NCBI GenBank assembly: GCA_033964015.1
Contig: JAWWUD010000061.1
Span: 117,001 to 181,000, forward strand
DNA from: Scolanthus callimorphus
Taxonomy: Eukaryota > Cnidaria > Anthozoa > Actiniaria > Edwardsiidae
DNA: 64,000 nt
Reading direction: 5' to 3'
This document shows positions 53,553 to 64,000 of this stretch, piece after piece. A program made the translations under genes and the position numbers. Under the pieces are notes generated by a model. The model ran no database searches, was not told the origin of the DNA, and saw only the letters and a list, made by a program, of their open reading frames with translations. Every line of letters begins with the position of its first letter. Positions within the stretch are counted from its first letter, which is position 1.

Positions 53553-56267
53553 ATCTTCTTCTTCTTCTTCTTCTTCCTTATGAGCCCACCTCCTTCTGTG
53601 CGGAAGATTCTTGTGGGCGTGTGCTGTGCTGTGCTGGTGTGAAAAATTAAAATTCGACGCGAGTGCAGGTGCAGATTAAAACAAAGGTACTATCGGTCAG
53701 TCGGTGGTGAGGAGGTGGGCCCAGAGCCGCCCCTTAAAGGCATCAAGGCTGGGGGCCATCACCACTGTGTCCGGCAGAAAGTTCCAGTCACGCGTTGTCC
53801 TGGGGACGAATGAATATTTATGATAGTCCGTGCGTGAAGGTGGAATGAGAAGTGCCAGACAGTTAAAGTGGCGTGACTTGCGAGGAAGGGGCTGGACGAT
53901 GTTATTTCCTAGATCCACCAGGCCATTTTGTATCTTGTACATAATTATCAGTCGGTCGGCAAGCCTTCTTGTTTCCAGAGAGGGCCATCCCAGCTGGTCA
54001 ATCATTTCAGAGACACTGTCCGTACGGCCGTATCGATTAAGTACGAATCTTGCCCCCCTACGTTGTACCGACTCGATGCGGTTGATGTTACACTTGGTAT
54101 AGGGGTCCCAGACAGATGAGGCGTATTCGAGTGAGGGACGAACGAGTGCAGTGTAGGCCATTGTTTTGAGAGTAGGTGTTGATATTCTCAGATTTCTTCT
54201 AAGGAAGCCTAGTGTGCTGTTGGCCTTGTTTGTGACATTGTTAACATGCTGGTTCCAGCTGAGGTTCGCTGATAGGGTCACTCCCAAGTACTTTGCGGAG
54301 TCGGCTGTCTGTAGTGTTGTGCCATTCATGGTGTAGTTGTGAATGATGGTGCTCCTCTTGCGGGTGACCCTAAGCACCTCGCATTTTTTTGGGTGAAACT
54401 CCATTTTCCAGCGCGCTCCCCAGAGGGCCAGCTTGTCGAGGTCATGCTGTAGGGCCTCGCAGTCCCCGTCTCCTTGGATTGTCATATAGACGATAGTGTC
54501 GTCCGCAAAGAGCCTGGCACTCGAGACTAGTGAGTCCGGCAGGTCATTGATGTAGAATAAAAATAGGCTTGGTCCTAACACGGAACCCTGGGGGACTCCA
54601 GAGAGCACGTTGATCGTCTGAGACGATTCCGATTCTAGGACAACTTGCTGCGAGCGGCCAGTGAGGAAAGATTTTATCCATTGGTTCGTTTTACCAGTGA
54701 CTCCGTAGTACCGGAGTTTGTCTATGAGATGGCTGTGACTGACTTTGTCAAACGCTTTACTAAAGTCCAGGATGACTACATCTGTTTGGGTCCCGTCGTG
54801 CATGGAGTTGACAAGGTCGTTTACGAACCCCAGCAGCTGTGTCACACATGATCTCAAGTCGCGAAAACCATGCTGGAAACGATACAAGATTCCGTGAGTA
54901 TTAGCGTGCTGCATGACGGAACTAGCGATGATGTGCTCGAGCAATTTACAGCTGATACAGGTAAGCGAAATGGGTCTATAATTCGCCGGATCGGACTTAG
55001 CACCCTTCTTGAACACGGGGACAACGTTTGCATTTTTCCAGTCCTCAGGAATCTCACCACTTTCGTAGGACTTTTGGAATATAATGGTCAGAATTGAGGC
55101 GACAGGTTCCTGAAGGGTTTTCAGGACTAAGGGCGCAATATCATCAGGTCCAGGTGCTTTGTGAGCTTTTAGGCCTTTTATGAGCTTCAGCACACCATTC
55201 CGTGTGATTCTGATGTTTTCCATATCTGGATAAGGCGACATCGGTAACCGCTGATCGGCAGCATTTTGCGCGTCATGGGTAAAGACTGAGTGAAAATGGT
55301 CATTCAGCAGGTTGGCCTTATCCTTGGGGTGAGAGAATGTGGTGTTGTCTTTCTTGAGCGAAGCTATGCCTACACTGTCCTTTCTTTGGTGTTTGATGAA
55401 CGACCAGAAACGTTTCATTCCGCAATACTCATTTCGATCTTCCTCCAGCGGTGCGACAATGGACTCTATGTGTTGCCAGTATGCGGACCGGGAATCCCTC
55501 TGGATTTTAGCCTTGAGCTCCTTGATCTTCTTATCTAATTTATGTACAGTGGGTTGATTGCTCGAGGCTCTGGCTTCCTTGCGTTTTCTATTGGCACGGT
55601 CGCGTTGCTTGATTAACCTCTTAATACTGGGTGTAACCCATGGAAGATTGTTTTTCCCCTTACACGTTTTATGAGGGACATGCTTTTTGACACCATCATT
55701 GATTGCTTTTCTGAACATAAGCCAAAGTTCATTCACTGGCATAGAGGCCTTATTGCATTCTATTTTCTCAAGGGTGGTTTTCAGATCTTCTTCAAAACTA
55801 TCCCACCGAGCTTTTCTGTATAAGGGGATGTCCCGTCTTTTCTGCGTGTATCGCATGGGTTGGAGATCCAGCTCGACAAGAGGACACTCGTGGTCAGAAA
55901 TACCAGCAACCACCTTGGCTTGGCGGACCTTTGAGGGAACATTGGTTACCATAAGGTCAAGGGTATTTGGGCCTCTCGTAGGTTCTTCGATCAGTTGAGT
56001 AAGACCGGTGTCATCCAGTATTTCCCCAAATTGATAATGCAGTGTAGGATGGGGACAGTTGCTTTTCAGGGACTTTGTGCGCCATTCCCATCCAGGGAAG
56101 TTAAAGTCGCCCCCAAGGAAGATCTCGTGACCAGGATTTATTCTTTTGAGAGATGTATCGAGTTCTAGCAGGCTCTGCTGATCGTCGACATGTGGCCTAT
56201 AGTAGGATCCTATGTGGATAGTTTTGCGACCCTTGACTTGAAGTTTGCACCAAAGCAGTTCACAATG
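53553..56267 (-). mobile_element. Jockey-like LINE, 5' truncated
   Basis: Runs from inside the endonuclease domain (56267) through a complete RT to a 3' tail that ends in a GAA repeat (plus-strand CTT run at 53553-53576). The truncated 5' end and simple-repeat tail are the usual outcome of target-primed reverse transcription. It ends about 20 bp before the start of the candidate gene at 56287. Confidence 0.9.
53697..56267 (-). CDS. LINE ORF2: endonuclease remnant plus reverse transcriptase
   Basis: 857 open codons, the first usable ATG at 55952. The N-terminal 110 residues are the end of an APE-type endonuclease: GGDFNFPGWEW (Asn/Asp site) and AGISDHECPLVELDL (Asp-His site). The RT follows with NANVVPVFKKGAKSDPANYR, PISLTC, ILDFSKAFDKVSHSHLI (first Asp), LSGVPQGSVLGPSLFLFYIN and the box ARLFADDTIVYMTI. 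The thumb and tail read AKYLGVTLSANLSWNQHV, LVRPSLEYASSVWDPY and RRGARFVLNRYGRTDSVSEM. No stop or frameshift through the RT, so this copy is young. The front of the endonuclease, ORF1 and the promoter are missing, so it should not move by itself. Family call is jockey/CR1 group; finer placing needs a tree. Confidence 0.92.
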   Translation of the reverse strand, partial: HCELLWCKLQVKGRKTIHIGSYYRPHVDDQQSLLELDTSLKRINPGHEIFLGGDFNFPGWEWRTKSLKSNCPHPTLHYQFGEILDDTGLTQLIEEPTRGPNTLDLMVTNVPSKVRQAKVVAGISDHECPLVELDLQPMRYTQKRRDIPLYRKARWDSFEEDLKTTLEKIECNKASMPVNELWLMFRKAINDGVKKHVPHKTCKGKNNLPWVTPSIKRLIKQRDRANRKRKEARASSNQPTVHKLDKKIKELKAKIQRDSRSAYWQHIESIVAPLEEDRNEYCGMKRFWSFIKHQRKDSVGIASLKKDNTTFSHPKDKANLLNDHFHSVFTHDAQNAADQRLPMSPYPDMENIRITRNGVLKLIKGLKAHKAPGPDDIAPLVLKTLQEPVASILTIIFQKSYESGEIPEDWKNANVVPVFKKGAKSDPANYRPISLTCISCKLLEHIIASSVMQHANTHGILYRFQHGFRDLRSCVTQLLGFVNDLVNSMHDGTQTDVVILDFSKAFDKVSHSHLIDKLRYYGVTGKTNQWIKSFLTGRSQQVVLESESSQTINVLSGVPQGSVLGPSLFLFYINDLPDSLVSSARLFADDTIVYMTIQGDGDCEALQHDLDKLALWGARWKMEFHPKKCEVLRVTRKRSTIIHNYTMNGTTLQTADSAKYLGVTLSANLSWNQHVNNVTNKANSTLGFLRRNLRISTPTLKTMAYTALVRPSLEYASSVWDPYTKCNINRIESVQRRGARFVLNRYGRTDSVSEMIDQLGWPSLETRRLADRLIIMYKIQNGLVDLGNNIVQPLPRKSRHFNCLALLIPPSRTDYHKYSFVPRTTRDWNFLPDTVVMAPSLDAFKGRLWAHLLTTD

Positions 56268-56286
56268 CTAAGTACTGTAAAAAAAA

Positions 56287-56659
56287 TGCAGCGTAGCGCT
56301 TTTGGCACACCAAACCTTGTCACAAGTCGCTTTCTCTGCTCTTCAAAATCGTGTGTCGCGATGGGACTTTCCTAAAGTCTAAAGCACAGCAGGACAGCAG
56401 TTGGATAGAGGCATCCGTACCGATACGAATAACAAGAGATGGAAACTATATGGTCGAGCTTTTTGAGACAATAATCGAGCAAGAAATGAAGGTTAGTTTT
56501 ATTCTAAGTATAGCGACTTTGCTTTATCAGACTTGTTGTTAAATTAAATGTAAAATACCTTAAATATCGAACTATTCACATTTGTTTAAGGTTTCCAAGC
56601 TGGTTTCGAAAGCATTGCAAGCAGAGGGATTGGAAAAGATACAACAATGGCGCAAGTGA
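56287..56659 (+). pseudogene. Candidate two-exon small gene, possibly frameshifted
   Basis: A first ATG (56287) gives MQRSAFGTPNLVTSRFLCSS, rich in Arg/Ser/Phe like a mitochondrial import sequence. Shifted by one frame, the sequence continues FLKSKAQQDSSWIEASVPIR and DGNYMVELFETIIEQEMK, ending at 56491 with a GTTAGT donor. After a 99-bp intron with a TTTAAG acceptor, exon 2 (56591-56659) adds VSKLVSKALQAEGLEKIQQW RK and TGA, joined in phase 0. After the TGA the frame stays open for another 24 codons (EQDEVKKLLERQWKESNSAE). The protein is not recognised. The frame break between presequence and body suggests a decayed gene or an error in the sequence. Confidence 0.45.
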
Positions 56660-57004
56660 GAGCAAGACGAGGTCAAGAAATTGTTGGAAAGGCAGTGGAA
56701 GGAAAGCAATTCCGCTGAGTCTCTGGTTATTTATTGATGTAACTGGTCAAAACAACCTAGAATTGCATTTGTCCAACACTTGAAAGGTTTTTCTATAAAT
56801 CTGGAGGATTATTTTGATTACTGCGCGAAAATATGCATGTGTTTTTGCGGTTACTATTTTACTTAACTTAAGGTTCTTAATTTTTTGCCTAATAAAACTT
56901 CGAATTCTTATAAACGTGGTTATTATAAACAAATTGCAATGTTGATAATGTACTAATTTTGATTTGTTTATTTTGTTATAGAAAGATGTTGGAGAGAGAC
57001 TTGT

Positions 57005-57010
57005 AATAAA
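57005..57010 (+). terminator. Possible poly(A) signal (AATAAA)
   Basis: AATAAA about 345 bp after the stop of the candidate gene, followed by a T-rich stretch at 57050-57066. Could close its transcript. Confidence 0.3.
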
Positions 57011-57077
57011 GGGCTATTTTGCAAAAGATGACAATGTCAATGAAGTCAATGTTTTCCTTTATTTTGTAGAGTTGGTT

Positions 57078-57305
57078 GTGTCAAGCGGCGAGGGAAGAAC
57101 AGGGTGTGGTTTGTACATAGTCATTAGTATTCATTCCCATAGTCATTAGTATTCTCTATGTTGCACCTTGGTTTTCTTTGTTCTTCTTCAGGAGAACAAT
57201 GAAAATGCAAGGTGCAACCATATTAATGACTATGAGCATGAATACTAATGACTATGTACAAACCCCTAATCTTCCCTATTGTTCAATGCCCTCGCCGCTT
57301 GACGC
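57078..57305. repeat. Hairpin MITE
   Basis: GTCAAGCGGCGAGGG pairs with CCCTCGCCGCTTGAC and TTTGTACATAGTCATTAGTA with TACTAATGACTATGTACAAA. The CATAGTCATTAGTATTC word is also doubled inside the left arm. A further GGTGCAAC/GTTGCACC pair is in the middle. Confidence 0.85.
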
Positions 57306-58399
57306 TTTAGTTTCTATGGGATATAGGGGACGCAAATGCCGGTTGCTGATTGGCTGAGTGGCATTGGTCATGTTCTAAATGCTGTTAGTTTTTATAATAA
57401 GACAGCTTTCTGGTCAAATGAACACTAGTCTGCTTGCAGCCGTTCTTGAACTTATACTTAAGGAGGCTGCCTACAATTTTTTCTGCTCTCCACCACCAAA
57501 CTTTGTTTGCCTGCTGTTCAGACTCAAAAACCTGTACCGGTCTGAACTTTCACATGGTTACCCTGAAGGGTTTGAACTTTATTGTAGTGTGCATTTTGTT
57601 GTGATCGGAGTTGCTATAGCAACGTTATAACCACACCCTTGCTTATAATACGCAGCCATCAGACGCGTTGCGCGACCTAGACTTTTAATATGACACCCCT
57701 CACACTAATCCCTGAGTAGCTAGCATTAATCACAGCAAGTTTGGAGGGAATTCATTGGGCCGGTTTTATGTTATTCGAACGGACTTTTTCAGGCTCCAAA
57801 ATGGCAAAGCTATTTATGCCGCAAATATTTCCTTGAAAAAGAATGGCTAATATCTGCGGAATTAAGAAATCCTTGCCGCCCGAATAATCTACAAACCCAA
57901 GGCAATGTACCAGCCAAATTTCACTTCTTAGAATGCTTCCGATTTTGTTTGGCATGTGTTCAAGGAAACTGCAAAATTTGAGAAATTATATTATAAATCT
58001 TCCGTTTGTTATAAAACTTACACTTTTCGCCTCTGACACAAATCTCATATGTAAAAGTTTTTGATACTTCCGTAAGTTATTCTTGAATATATACCAAAGA
58101 TAACGTCCAAGTCTTGAGTTCATTGAAGTATTTTAAGGCACCGAGAAAAAATGCTAAACTTCACTACTCTTTCGGTTTGCTCGAGCCGGTTTTTGTCATT
58201 GTACTTTGTTTTCACTTGTTGTAGCTTTCACGTGGTTTAACTACATTCCAGCGTGTTGTAGTTTTCATTCATACTCTCAAAGCGTAGCGAATAGTAGCAG
58301 GGACTTCTGTACTGCGCATGCACGAATCCGCTGACCAATTCAATGTGGTTCCGGGCGCTTTAATTGCCAATTTCCATTGTTTTAGTCGGAATTGACATA

Positions 58400-58576
58400 A
58401 TGGCGCGAAGTTTTCAGCTCGCACTTTTCTTTTTTCTTTATTTTGTAATTCAAAATATTTCTAGGATAAGCTCTGAGTGTTCTGTGTGCAACAAACGAGA
58501 TGTCGACAGAGCACGTTCTGACTCCACTTTTAAGCCATGTTACGAGCAGTGTTACGGAAATTGTTTCAAACGATGA
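58400..58576 (+). CDS. Small secreted Cys-containing peptide candidate
   Basis: 58 codons from ATG 58400. The first 25 residues (MARSFQLALFFFLYFVIQNI...) form a convincing signal peptide: a basic start and a hydrophobic core. The remainder, about 34 residues beginning SECSVCNKRDVDRARSD, has five Cys in the pattern C-x2-C-x17-C-x3-C-x3-C and ends GNCFKR before a stop. The start lies within GACATAATGG. It is just inside the left foldback arm. An odd number of Cys argues against a finished disulfide peptide, so it might be a first exon or a chance ORF. No family recognised. Confidence 0.35.
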   Translation: MARSFQLALFFFLYFVIQNISRISSECSVCNKRDVDRARSDSTFKPCYEQCYGNCFKR

Positions 58577-60296
58577 TAGCATGCAGCTTGTACAGCATAC
58601 GATATACTACCATAGAAAAGCCATTGCTGAATTCATAAGAAAACGTAATTTATGATTTTACATACAATCTTTTTAAACCTTGAAGACCCCCTCACCCACC
58701 CATCGAGGTTTATAGCCCTGGACGACTGCCACAATCAGTATTACAAAATTTACGACGAACGACAAATTGAATTTTTTTAGTTTATTTCTTGGTAGAACAA
58801 GTCATTTTTAAGACGCTAGAGAAACACTTCCAATTACAGAGAAGGTATTCACTCAAAACACCCAACCCCTATCCTGCCTAGAGGCCATCCCTACAGCTCT
58901 TTAGTTGCATATTCTGTCACAGTTAGAATCACAACATTGATGGTGTGAAAATGCCCCTGCTACAATTCAGAAGATCTGGAAAATAAATGGATGAAATGTC
59001 AACATTACTGATACTAAAAGTCGTTAAATACCTGCACTTGTAACAAAAATCACAAAAGTACTACAATGAAAAAAAGTTTTAGCTATGTTAGCGAATTTTG
59101 AACACAAGAAAATGTTAACAAATTAACAGCTGGATCATTACTGGTTAAAATCATGCTAAAACTAAGATGGAGAAATGAGCTCGATATTTTTCTATAGCAC
59201 ATAAAAGAGGAGCCCACCATTGCAAATTATGCAAGAAAAATTGATGGCGAAATGTTATTTATTACGTATTTAAATCAAAGCGATCTCTGTTTAATCTGCA
59301 CTCTCAACAACCTTATAGTATTGCGACATCGGTCAGATACATAAATACGATATATTTGTCATTCTGTAGTGGTATCGGCTTCAAGAGTGTTACGCATATT
59401 TTGAACAGGTTCAATAGTCATTTGAGTTCAATAGTATAATTCATATGATCAGCGAATTTTCATGGCTAGTTTAATCGTTTCTTGATGATACCCTTGGTTG
59501 GTTGAGAACAATCAACAAAGATTTAACATGGAGAAATGACCTTGCTGGAATTTTAGCGGGCTCGGAGCATTCAATATAATTTACTTGTAAACTGAAATTA
59601 AACAGAATTTTCACTGGTGTTCTCGACAATCGCAAACGCGAATTATCAAGATTGACTTCAAAACATGCCCAATGCTTACCATAGAGAAACTTACCGTATG
59701 TGAAATGATTCAGGTTCTCCTTTAAAATGAGCAAGCAACCTCCAATTACGGGATGTAACAAGACAACATGGCTGCAATATTGACGAAGCTTGAGTTTCTT
59801 TGAACGTCCCATGATAACAACTCGAACCTATTGCATGTTCCTTTCCATAGAATAGGCAGCAAAGACATAGATAAAAACCTTTAGGCGAATTCTGGAGTAA
59901 TTCATTTCAATTTCGTTCCACATATCACGGTCAAATCCCGTAAACATTGAGCTGTCATGACCCTTCTCCGAGGCATGAGGGAGTTCAATAAATCTAAGCC
60001 GCGCATGCGTATGCAAATGCCCTGCTACTGTAGCGAATAACAATCCAACAACATTTATTATGAACGTTAACTTGATAATGCTGAGCTTTCTAGCTCTTTG
60101 TCTGTAACCTCCCGCCACTGCCTGGCTGGCAACCACTCGCTCTCCAATTTATCAGTTCTTCTGCTTTCCTCTTTTTCGATTTTCTCGGAAAAAACATGAT
60201 CGAAAATCTCTAATACGCTTTGCCGCTTCCCTAGCAAGCGTGACGGCAAACTGCGCGGAGAAATAATTGAGCCATAGACGCAATGTTTGATTCCCA
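58577..60296. other. Middle of the foldback element, no recognised gene
   Basis: Minus-strand frames at 59812-59471, 60136-59828 and 60351-60067 are open for 94-113 codons but share no motif I know. 60136-59828 contains one possible membrane span (KLTFIINVVGLLFATVAG). Confidence 0.4.
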
Positions 60297-60539
60297 TGCT
60301 GGAATGTAGTTGGCTGGAAACCGACGTCAAAGCTACGACAGGTAAAAACAAAGTACAATGACAAAGACCGGCTCGAGCAAACCGAAAGAGTAGTGAAGTT
60401 CAGCTTTTTTTCTCGGTGCCTTAAAATACTTCAATGAACTCAAGACTTGGAGGTTATCTTTGGTGTATATTCAAGAATAATTTACGGAAGTATCAAAATC
60501 TTTTACATATGAGATTTGTGTCAGGGGCGAAAAGTGTAA

Positions 60540-60824
60540 GGCCTAGTTCATACGTCGCATTTAATTAGACGAATTTAATTGATCAATTAAATTCGTCTGT
60601 GCGACGTATAAAATGGAGGTTCGTTTTATACGACGAATAAAATAAAACGAAGACATACTTCAGACGTTGTATACGTCCGGGGTCGACGTATACAACGTCT
60701 CAGACGAATTTAATTTTCGACCTTTTTAGGTTCGTTTTTAACGTCGCATTTCAGACGAATTTAATTGCGATAATTAAATTCGTCTGAATTAAATTCGTCC
60801 GAAATACGACGTATAAACTAGACC
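60540..60824. mobile_element. 285-bp MITE with TAA duplication in the right foldback arm
   Basis: Ends GGCCTAGTTCATACGTCGCA and TACGACGTATAAACTAGACC, flanked by TAA (60537-60539 and 60825-60827). The left arm of the foldback has the empty site (GTGTAAGTTTTAT in the corresponding orientation). The inside is built of CAGACGAATTTAATT words on both strands. TAA duplication fits PIF/Harbinger. Confidence 0.92.
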
Positions 60825-61339
60825 TAAGTTTTATAACAAACGGAAGATTTATAATATAATTTCTCAAATTTTGCAGTTTCCTTGAACACATGCCAAACAA
60901 AATCGGAAGCATTCTAAGAAGTGAAAATTGGCTGGTACATTGCCTTGTGTTTGTAGATTATTCGGGCGGCAAGGATTTCTTAATTCCGCAGATATTAGCC
61001 ATTATTTTTCAAGGAAATACTTTGCGTCATAAATAACTTTGACATTTTGGAGGCTGAAAAAGTCCGTTCGAGTAACATAAAATCGGCCCAATGAATTCTC
61101 TCCAAACTTGCTGTGATTAATGTTAGCTACTCAGGATTAGTGTGAGGGGTGTCATTTTAAAAGTTTAGGTCGCGCAACGCGTCTGATGGCTGCTAATTAT
61201 AAACAAGGGTGTGGTTATAACGTTGCTATAGCAACTTCGATCACAACAAAATGCACACTACAATAAAGTTCAAACCCTCCAGGGTAACCATGTGAAAGTT
61301 CAGACTGGTACAGGTTTTTTGAGCCTGAACAGTAGGCAT

Positions 61340-61395
61340 AATATATAGATTTAGCCACTGGCTAAAAGCGGAGCTCCCAGTTTTTCCGAGTATGA
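61340..61395. repeat. Copy of the right end of the 17816-20008 insertion
   Basis: TATAGATTTAGCCACTGGCT and AAAAGCGGAGCTCC are the reverse complement of the sequence ending at 20008, so another member of that unnamed family begins here. Confidence 0.65.
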
Positions 61396-62357
61396 GTGAA
61401 ACAGGGTTGCCCATGTGACCATAAAAAAATATATTGACAAAATTATCTTGAGATGTATACAGGAATACAGGTATACGGGACTCTCCCAGGGACTCTAACA
61501 AAGCACAGAACTGCAGTTAAGAGAAAAGCTATTATTTGTGCTTTGTGTCATTCAAGAAATAACCCATCATGGCATGAGCAGAGAAAGTAAGAATAGTCAC
61601 TTGCCATCTTTATTTTCTATTCATCCTCCTTTGCATTTATTGGAAATTCCAATGGTAAGGAAAGGAACGTTTTTCTTCTTCTTGGAAAATGGGGGGGGGG
61701 GGAGGTCATAAGGGGAGGGCCATACCTATGTGTGAACATTTCAGGGGAAGGTCACAGCATTCTTTATGTTGCTTTCCATTCAATTGGTTAATATTTTAGA
61801 TGGACTACCTTAGAACTACTAAAACACTACTTAAGATATACACTCAATTTAAATTTGATGATGCATAGTTTACTTGGAGGGCTTGGACCAGTTGTACCTT
61901 TCCTAGTCCCATGCAGATGGGGAGTAACATGTTTTCCCTAAATATGTATGGGAGGGTCAACACATTCTTGAAAACAATTGCTGATTCTTCCCCAGTCCTC
62001 TCCTCCCTCCCCCTAAGAAAACTACCTATCCTATGTGCAAAATCCCACCATGGAGAGAAGAGCATGGTTATTCCGATATTACACAATTTATGTAACAATA
62101 AAATTATAACAAGCTAGAGCTTCATTTGGGCTAGATTTACATTATTATAAGATCATAGTATGAATGAGGAGACTTTCAGATTATGGAAATCTAGAGCAAG
62201 TAATCTATTGTTTTAGTGTTCACCAACCAGATGAACCAATAATAGTGGATAAATACTCTAATCAAAATGCTATGCTAATTGCTTTGTGTATAATTTTACA
62301 ATCCTCAGCTATTGCACCCTCATCAGCTGGTTTAGACATTACATCCTTAAAATTATA
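61396..62357. other. No gene seen
   Basis: A G run of 13 at 61691-61703. Short ORFs are unremarkable. Confidence 0.4.
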
Positions 62358-62572
62358 GCATCCATCCATGAAGTGTGATGATTTTTCAAAAAGATTTAAT
62401 TTTCAAAGGTGCACATTTTGTCAAAAGTAGTCACACTTTTCGCTCTCTGATTGTCTGAAAATTAACGGTCAAAACCGCAGCCATCAGTGAAGGAGAAACA
62501 TGACACATGCACACTTGAAAAGTAAACCTTCTTGAAAAAAATGTCACACTTCATGGATGGATCACATGGTAG
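62358..62572. repeat. Hairpin MITE (about 60-bp arms)
   Basis: CATCCATCCATGAAGTGTGA at the left is mirrored by TCACACTTCATGGATGGAT at the right; the arms continue through TTTTTCAA(A/G)AAG and TTTTCAAAGGTGCA-like blocks. Confidence 0.85.
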
Positions 62573-62684
62573 TAAATGCATTAAAGTGATTCTGGATGGA
62601 AGAGCTTGTGGTGGTGGTGGTGGGGAAGGGGTGTATCCTTCACTAATCAGCAATGGTTCATGTTTTCTCTAAACGATCCCCCCT

Positions 62685-62703
62685 CACACACACACACACA
62701 CAC
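62685..62703. repeat. CA dinucleotide microsatellite
   Basis: Perfect CA run of about nine units after a C-rich stretch. Confidence 0.9.
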
Positions 62704-64000
62704 TTTGCCATACATATTCTCTGAAGATCCCCCTCACTTCAGAGTCTTCTCCACAGTCCATGTACAGTAATACTGTTGATATTATTTTTGACTTGTGCCA
62801 TATGGTCTGTCCAAGGTAAGAACCATGTCTCTGGCCGCTGCCCTGATGCTGAAATTGAAAGAGAATAACCAATAATTCTGGTGAACCTAAACACAGATGA
62901 TCTTGTATGTCCAAGTCTTAAAACCATGCATGGCTATGCATACACGGAGCAGATCCAGGAGTTTCGGAAAGGGGTGGGCAAATAGTGATAATAGGGCCAA
63001 AAGTTCCAGTAAATGTATGGGAAAATCTCCCCCAAAAAGGGGGCAGTGGTCCCCTCGGCCCCCTCACCATGCAAATTTTAGTAGGGAACATACTGGAGCC
63101 CCCTTGTCATTGTAAAAGCCATAAAAATCATGAATTGATCAAATCAAGAATGAATGAAATGATTTCTATTTTTTTTTTGTCTAACCAAGGACTTTTTATG
63201 TGAGATGCAACTCAAACAACCAGTGGCAGGTTCTTTGAGAAGCATTTTTACACTGTCTACATAGTTTCATTGGACATTAAAGTCAATGAAATTGCATAGA
63301 TTTCATCGAATTCTTACTAAAAAGAAGCATGGCCTTCCTCAAACAAACACAATTAATAGAATGAACTATAGAAACTTTAAATTTATAACCATGAAGTACA
63401 AACTCTGCCATGTTAATTCACTTCACTGAAGTTTACATAATTATAGCCCTGATTTATAAATCCTATCTTCAGATTGGGCTTGTAGAATTTAGTCAAACTT
63501 CGGTTACAGGTAAGCAATCAGTCAATCTCGAGGATTAAAGGTACTTTTAAGTTAAACCTGTTGGTTGTTGATTGTGTTTGATTTAGTCTAGAAATTAATG
63601 TGAAAAAATGGCTCCTTGTGCTAAGTCTAGCATGTGATTTTGCATGCCCAAAATTGTGTGTTATTGTTTTGTGAAATTATGTGGTTGTTTCTTTGAGAAA
63701 TCCGAGCCTCTGGTCCACTCAGCCTCTCTGGTCAGTAGAAAAATCACTCTTTTACACAATTTATCAGAGATCAAGTATTAATTTGCCGTGATTTTGATAC
63801 TAGAGCCTAAGTTCCTGTATGTAGCAATGGCCGATTTTGGCCGGTTCAGTAGTCAAAGGGTTAAGCAGCCACTTGGCTCGGCAGTCCTGAGGTAGCACTG
63901 TGTATTAAGGAATGTCATAGAGTGGGAGGCAAGAGGCCTCTGAGGAGAAGAACAACAGGAACCCTTGACATGGTAAAGGACACTCTTATATGAAGGACCT
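62704..64000. other. No gene seen to the window end
   Basis: No exon, RNA gene or repeat with internal support was recognised. Confidence 0.4.

Larger units (their letters stand above)
57514..61332. mobile_element. 3.8-kb foldback element with about 740-bp arms
   Basis: Left arm 57514-58255 and right arm 60297-61332 (the latter enlarged by a 285-bp MITE) are reverse complements. Shared blocks include CTGTTCAG, GAACTTTCACATGGTTACCC, GTTGCTATAGCAACGTTATA, GCAACGCGTCTGATGGC-like, TTGTTTGGCATGTGTTCAAG and CGGTTTGCTCGAGCCGGT. No transposase is recognised in the 2-kb middle. Flanking duplication not found; the call as one mobile element, and not an inverted duplication, is inference. Confidence 0.7.

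Noticed and set aside
59471..60351. Gene on the minus strand in the foldback middle
   Set aside because: Three open frames exist, but none has a recognised motif, splice support or shared frame; kept only as an unexplained stretch.

Overview
This is a eukaryotic, animal-type genomic window. It is AT-rich, carries almost no long open reading frames, and is packed with transposable elements and tandem repeats. The only confidently recognised host coding sequence is the last exon of SYS1, a Golgi membrane protein gene, with a clean splice acceptor at 44203-44204. The mix of BEL/Pao retrotransposons, a Crypton-type tyrosine recombinase, Harbinger elements, jockey-like and L1/Tx1-like LINEs, a tRNA-headed SINE and many hairpin MITEs suggests a marine invertebrate. 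An anthozoan cnidarian (coral or sea anemone) is my best guess; this is inference, not something the sequence proves.

Layout. 1-9.8 kb: no genes, but three diverged 340-370 bp tandem units, a foldback MITE, a 21-bp minisatellite, a TA-flanked MITE, and two very long G/C homopolymers. 9.8-30.0 kb: a nest of transposons. A decayed BEL/Pao element (A, minus strand) was split by a second BEL/Pao element (B, 12194-25557, 5-bp target duplication GGAAC). B was split by a 7.5-kb element with about 1.3-kb inverted repeats and a TTAA duplication (14588-22111). Inside that, a hairpin repeat was split by a 2.2-kb insertion that carries a deleted Harbinger element and a 125-bp minisatellite full of TGACGTCA palindromes. 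Element A also received a Crypton (about 26.2-28.7 kb), itself split by a Harbinger-type MITE (26805-27447).

30-44 kb: a broken C2H2 zinc-finger ORF, an R-S repeat arrangement bracketing 6 kb, an 18-bp minisatellite, a LINE tail, a SINE, and an interrupted L1/Tx1-like LINE lying upstream of the SYS1 exon. 44-53 kb: SYS1 exon and 3' region, a LINE tail, then an about 85-bp satellite with higher-order structure, invaded by a CACTA-like and a hAT-like element. 53.5-56.3 kb: a 5'-truncated jockey-like LINE with an 857-codon open frame. 56.3-57.0 kb: a possible two-exon host gene. 57.5-61.3 kb: a 3.8-kb foldback with about 740-bp arms that encloses a small secreted-peptide-like ORF; one arm was hit by a TAA-flanked MITE. 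The rest, to 64 kb, holds only a hairpin and a CA microsatellite.

The genes do not form a pathway. The biology here is the layered history of mobile DNA around a few host exons, and several insertions can be ordered in time because an uninterrupted copy of the target lies elsewhere in the same window.
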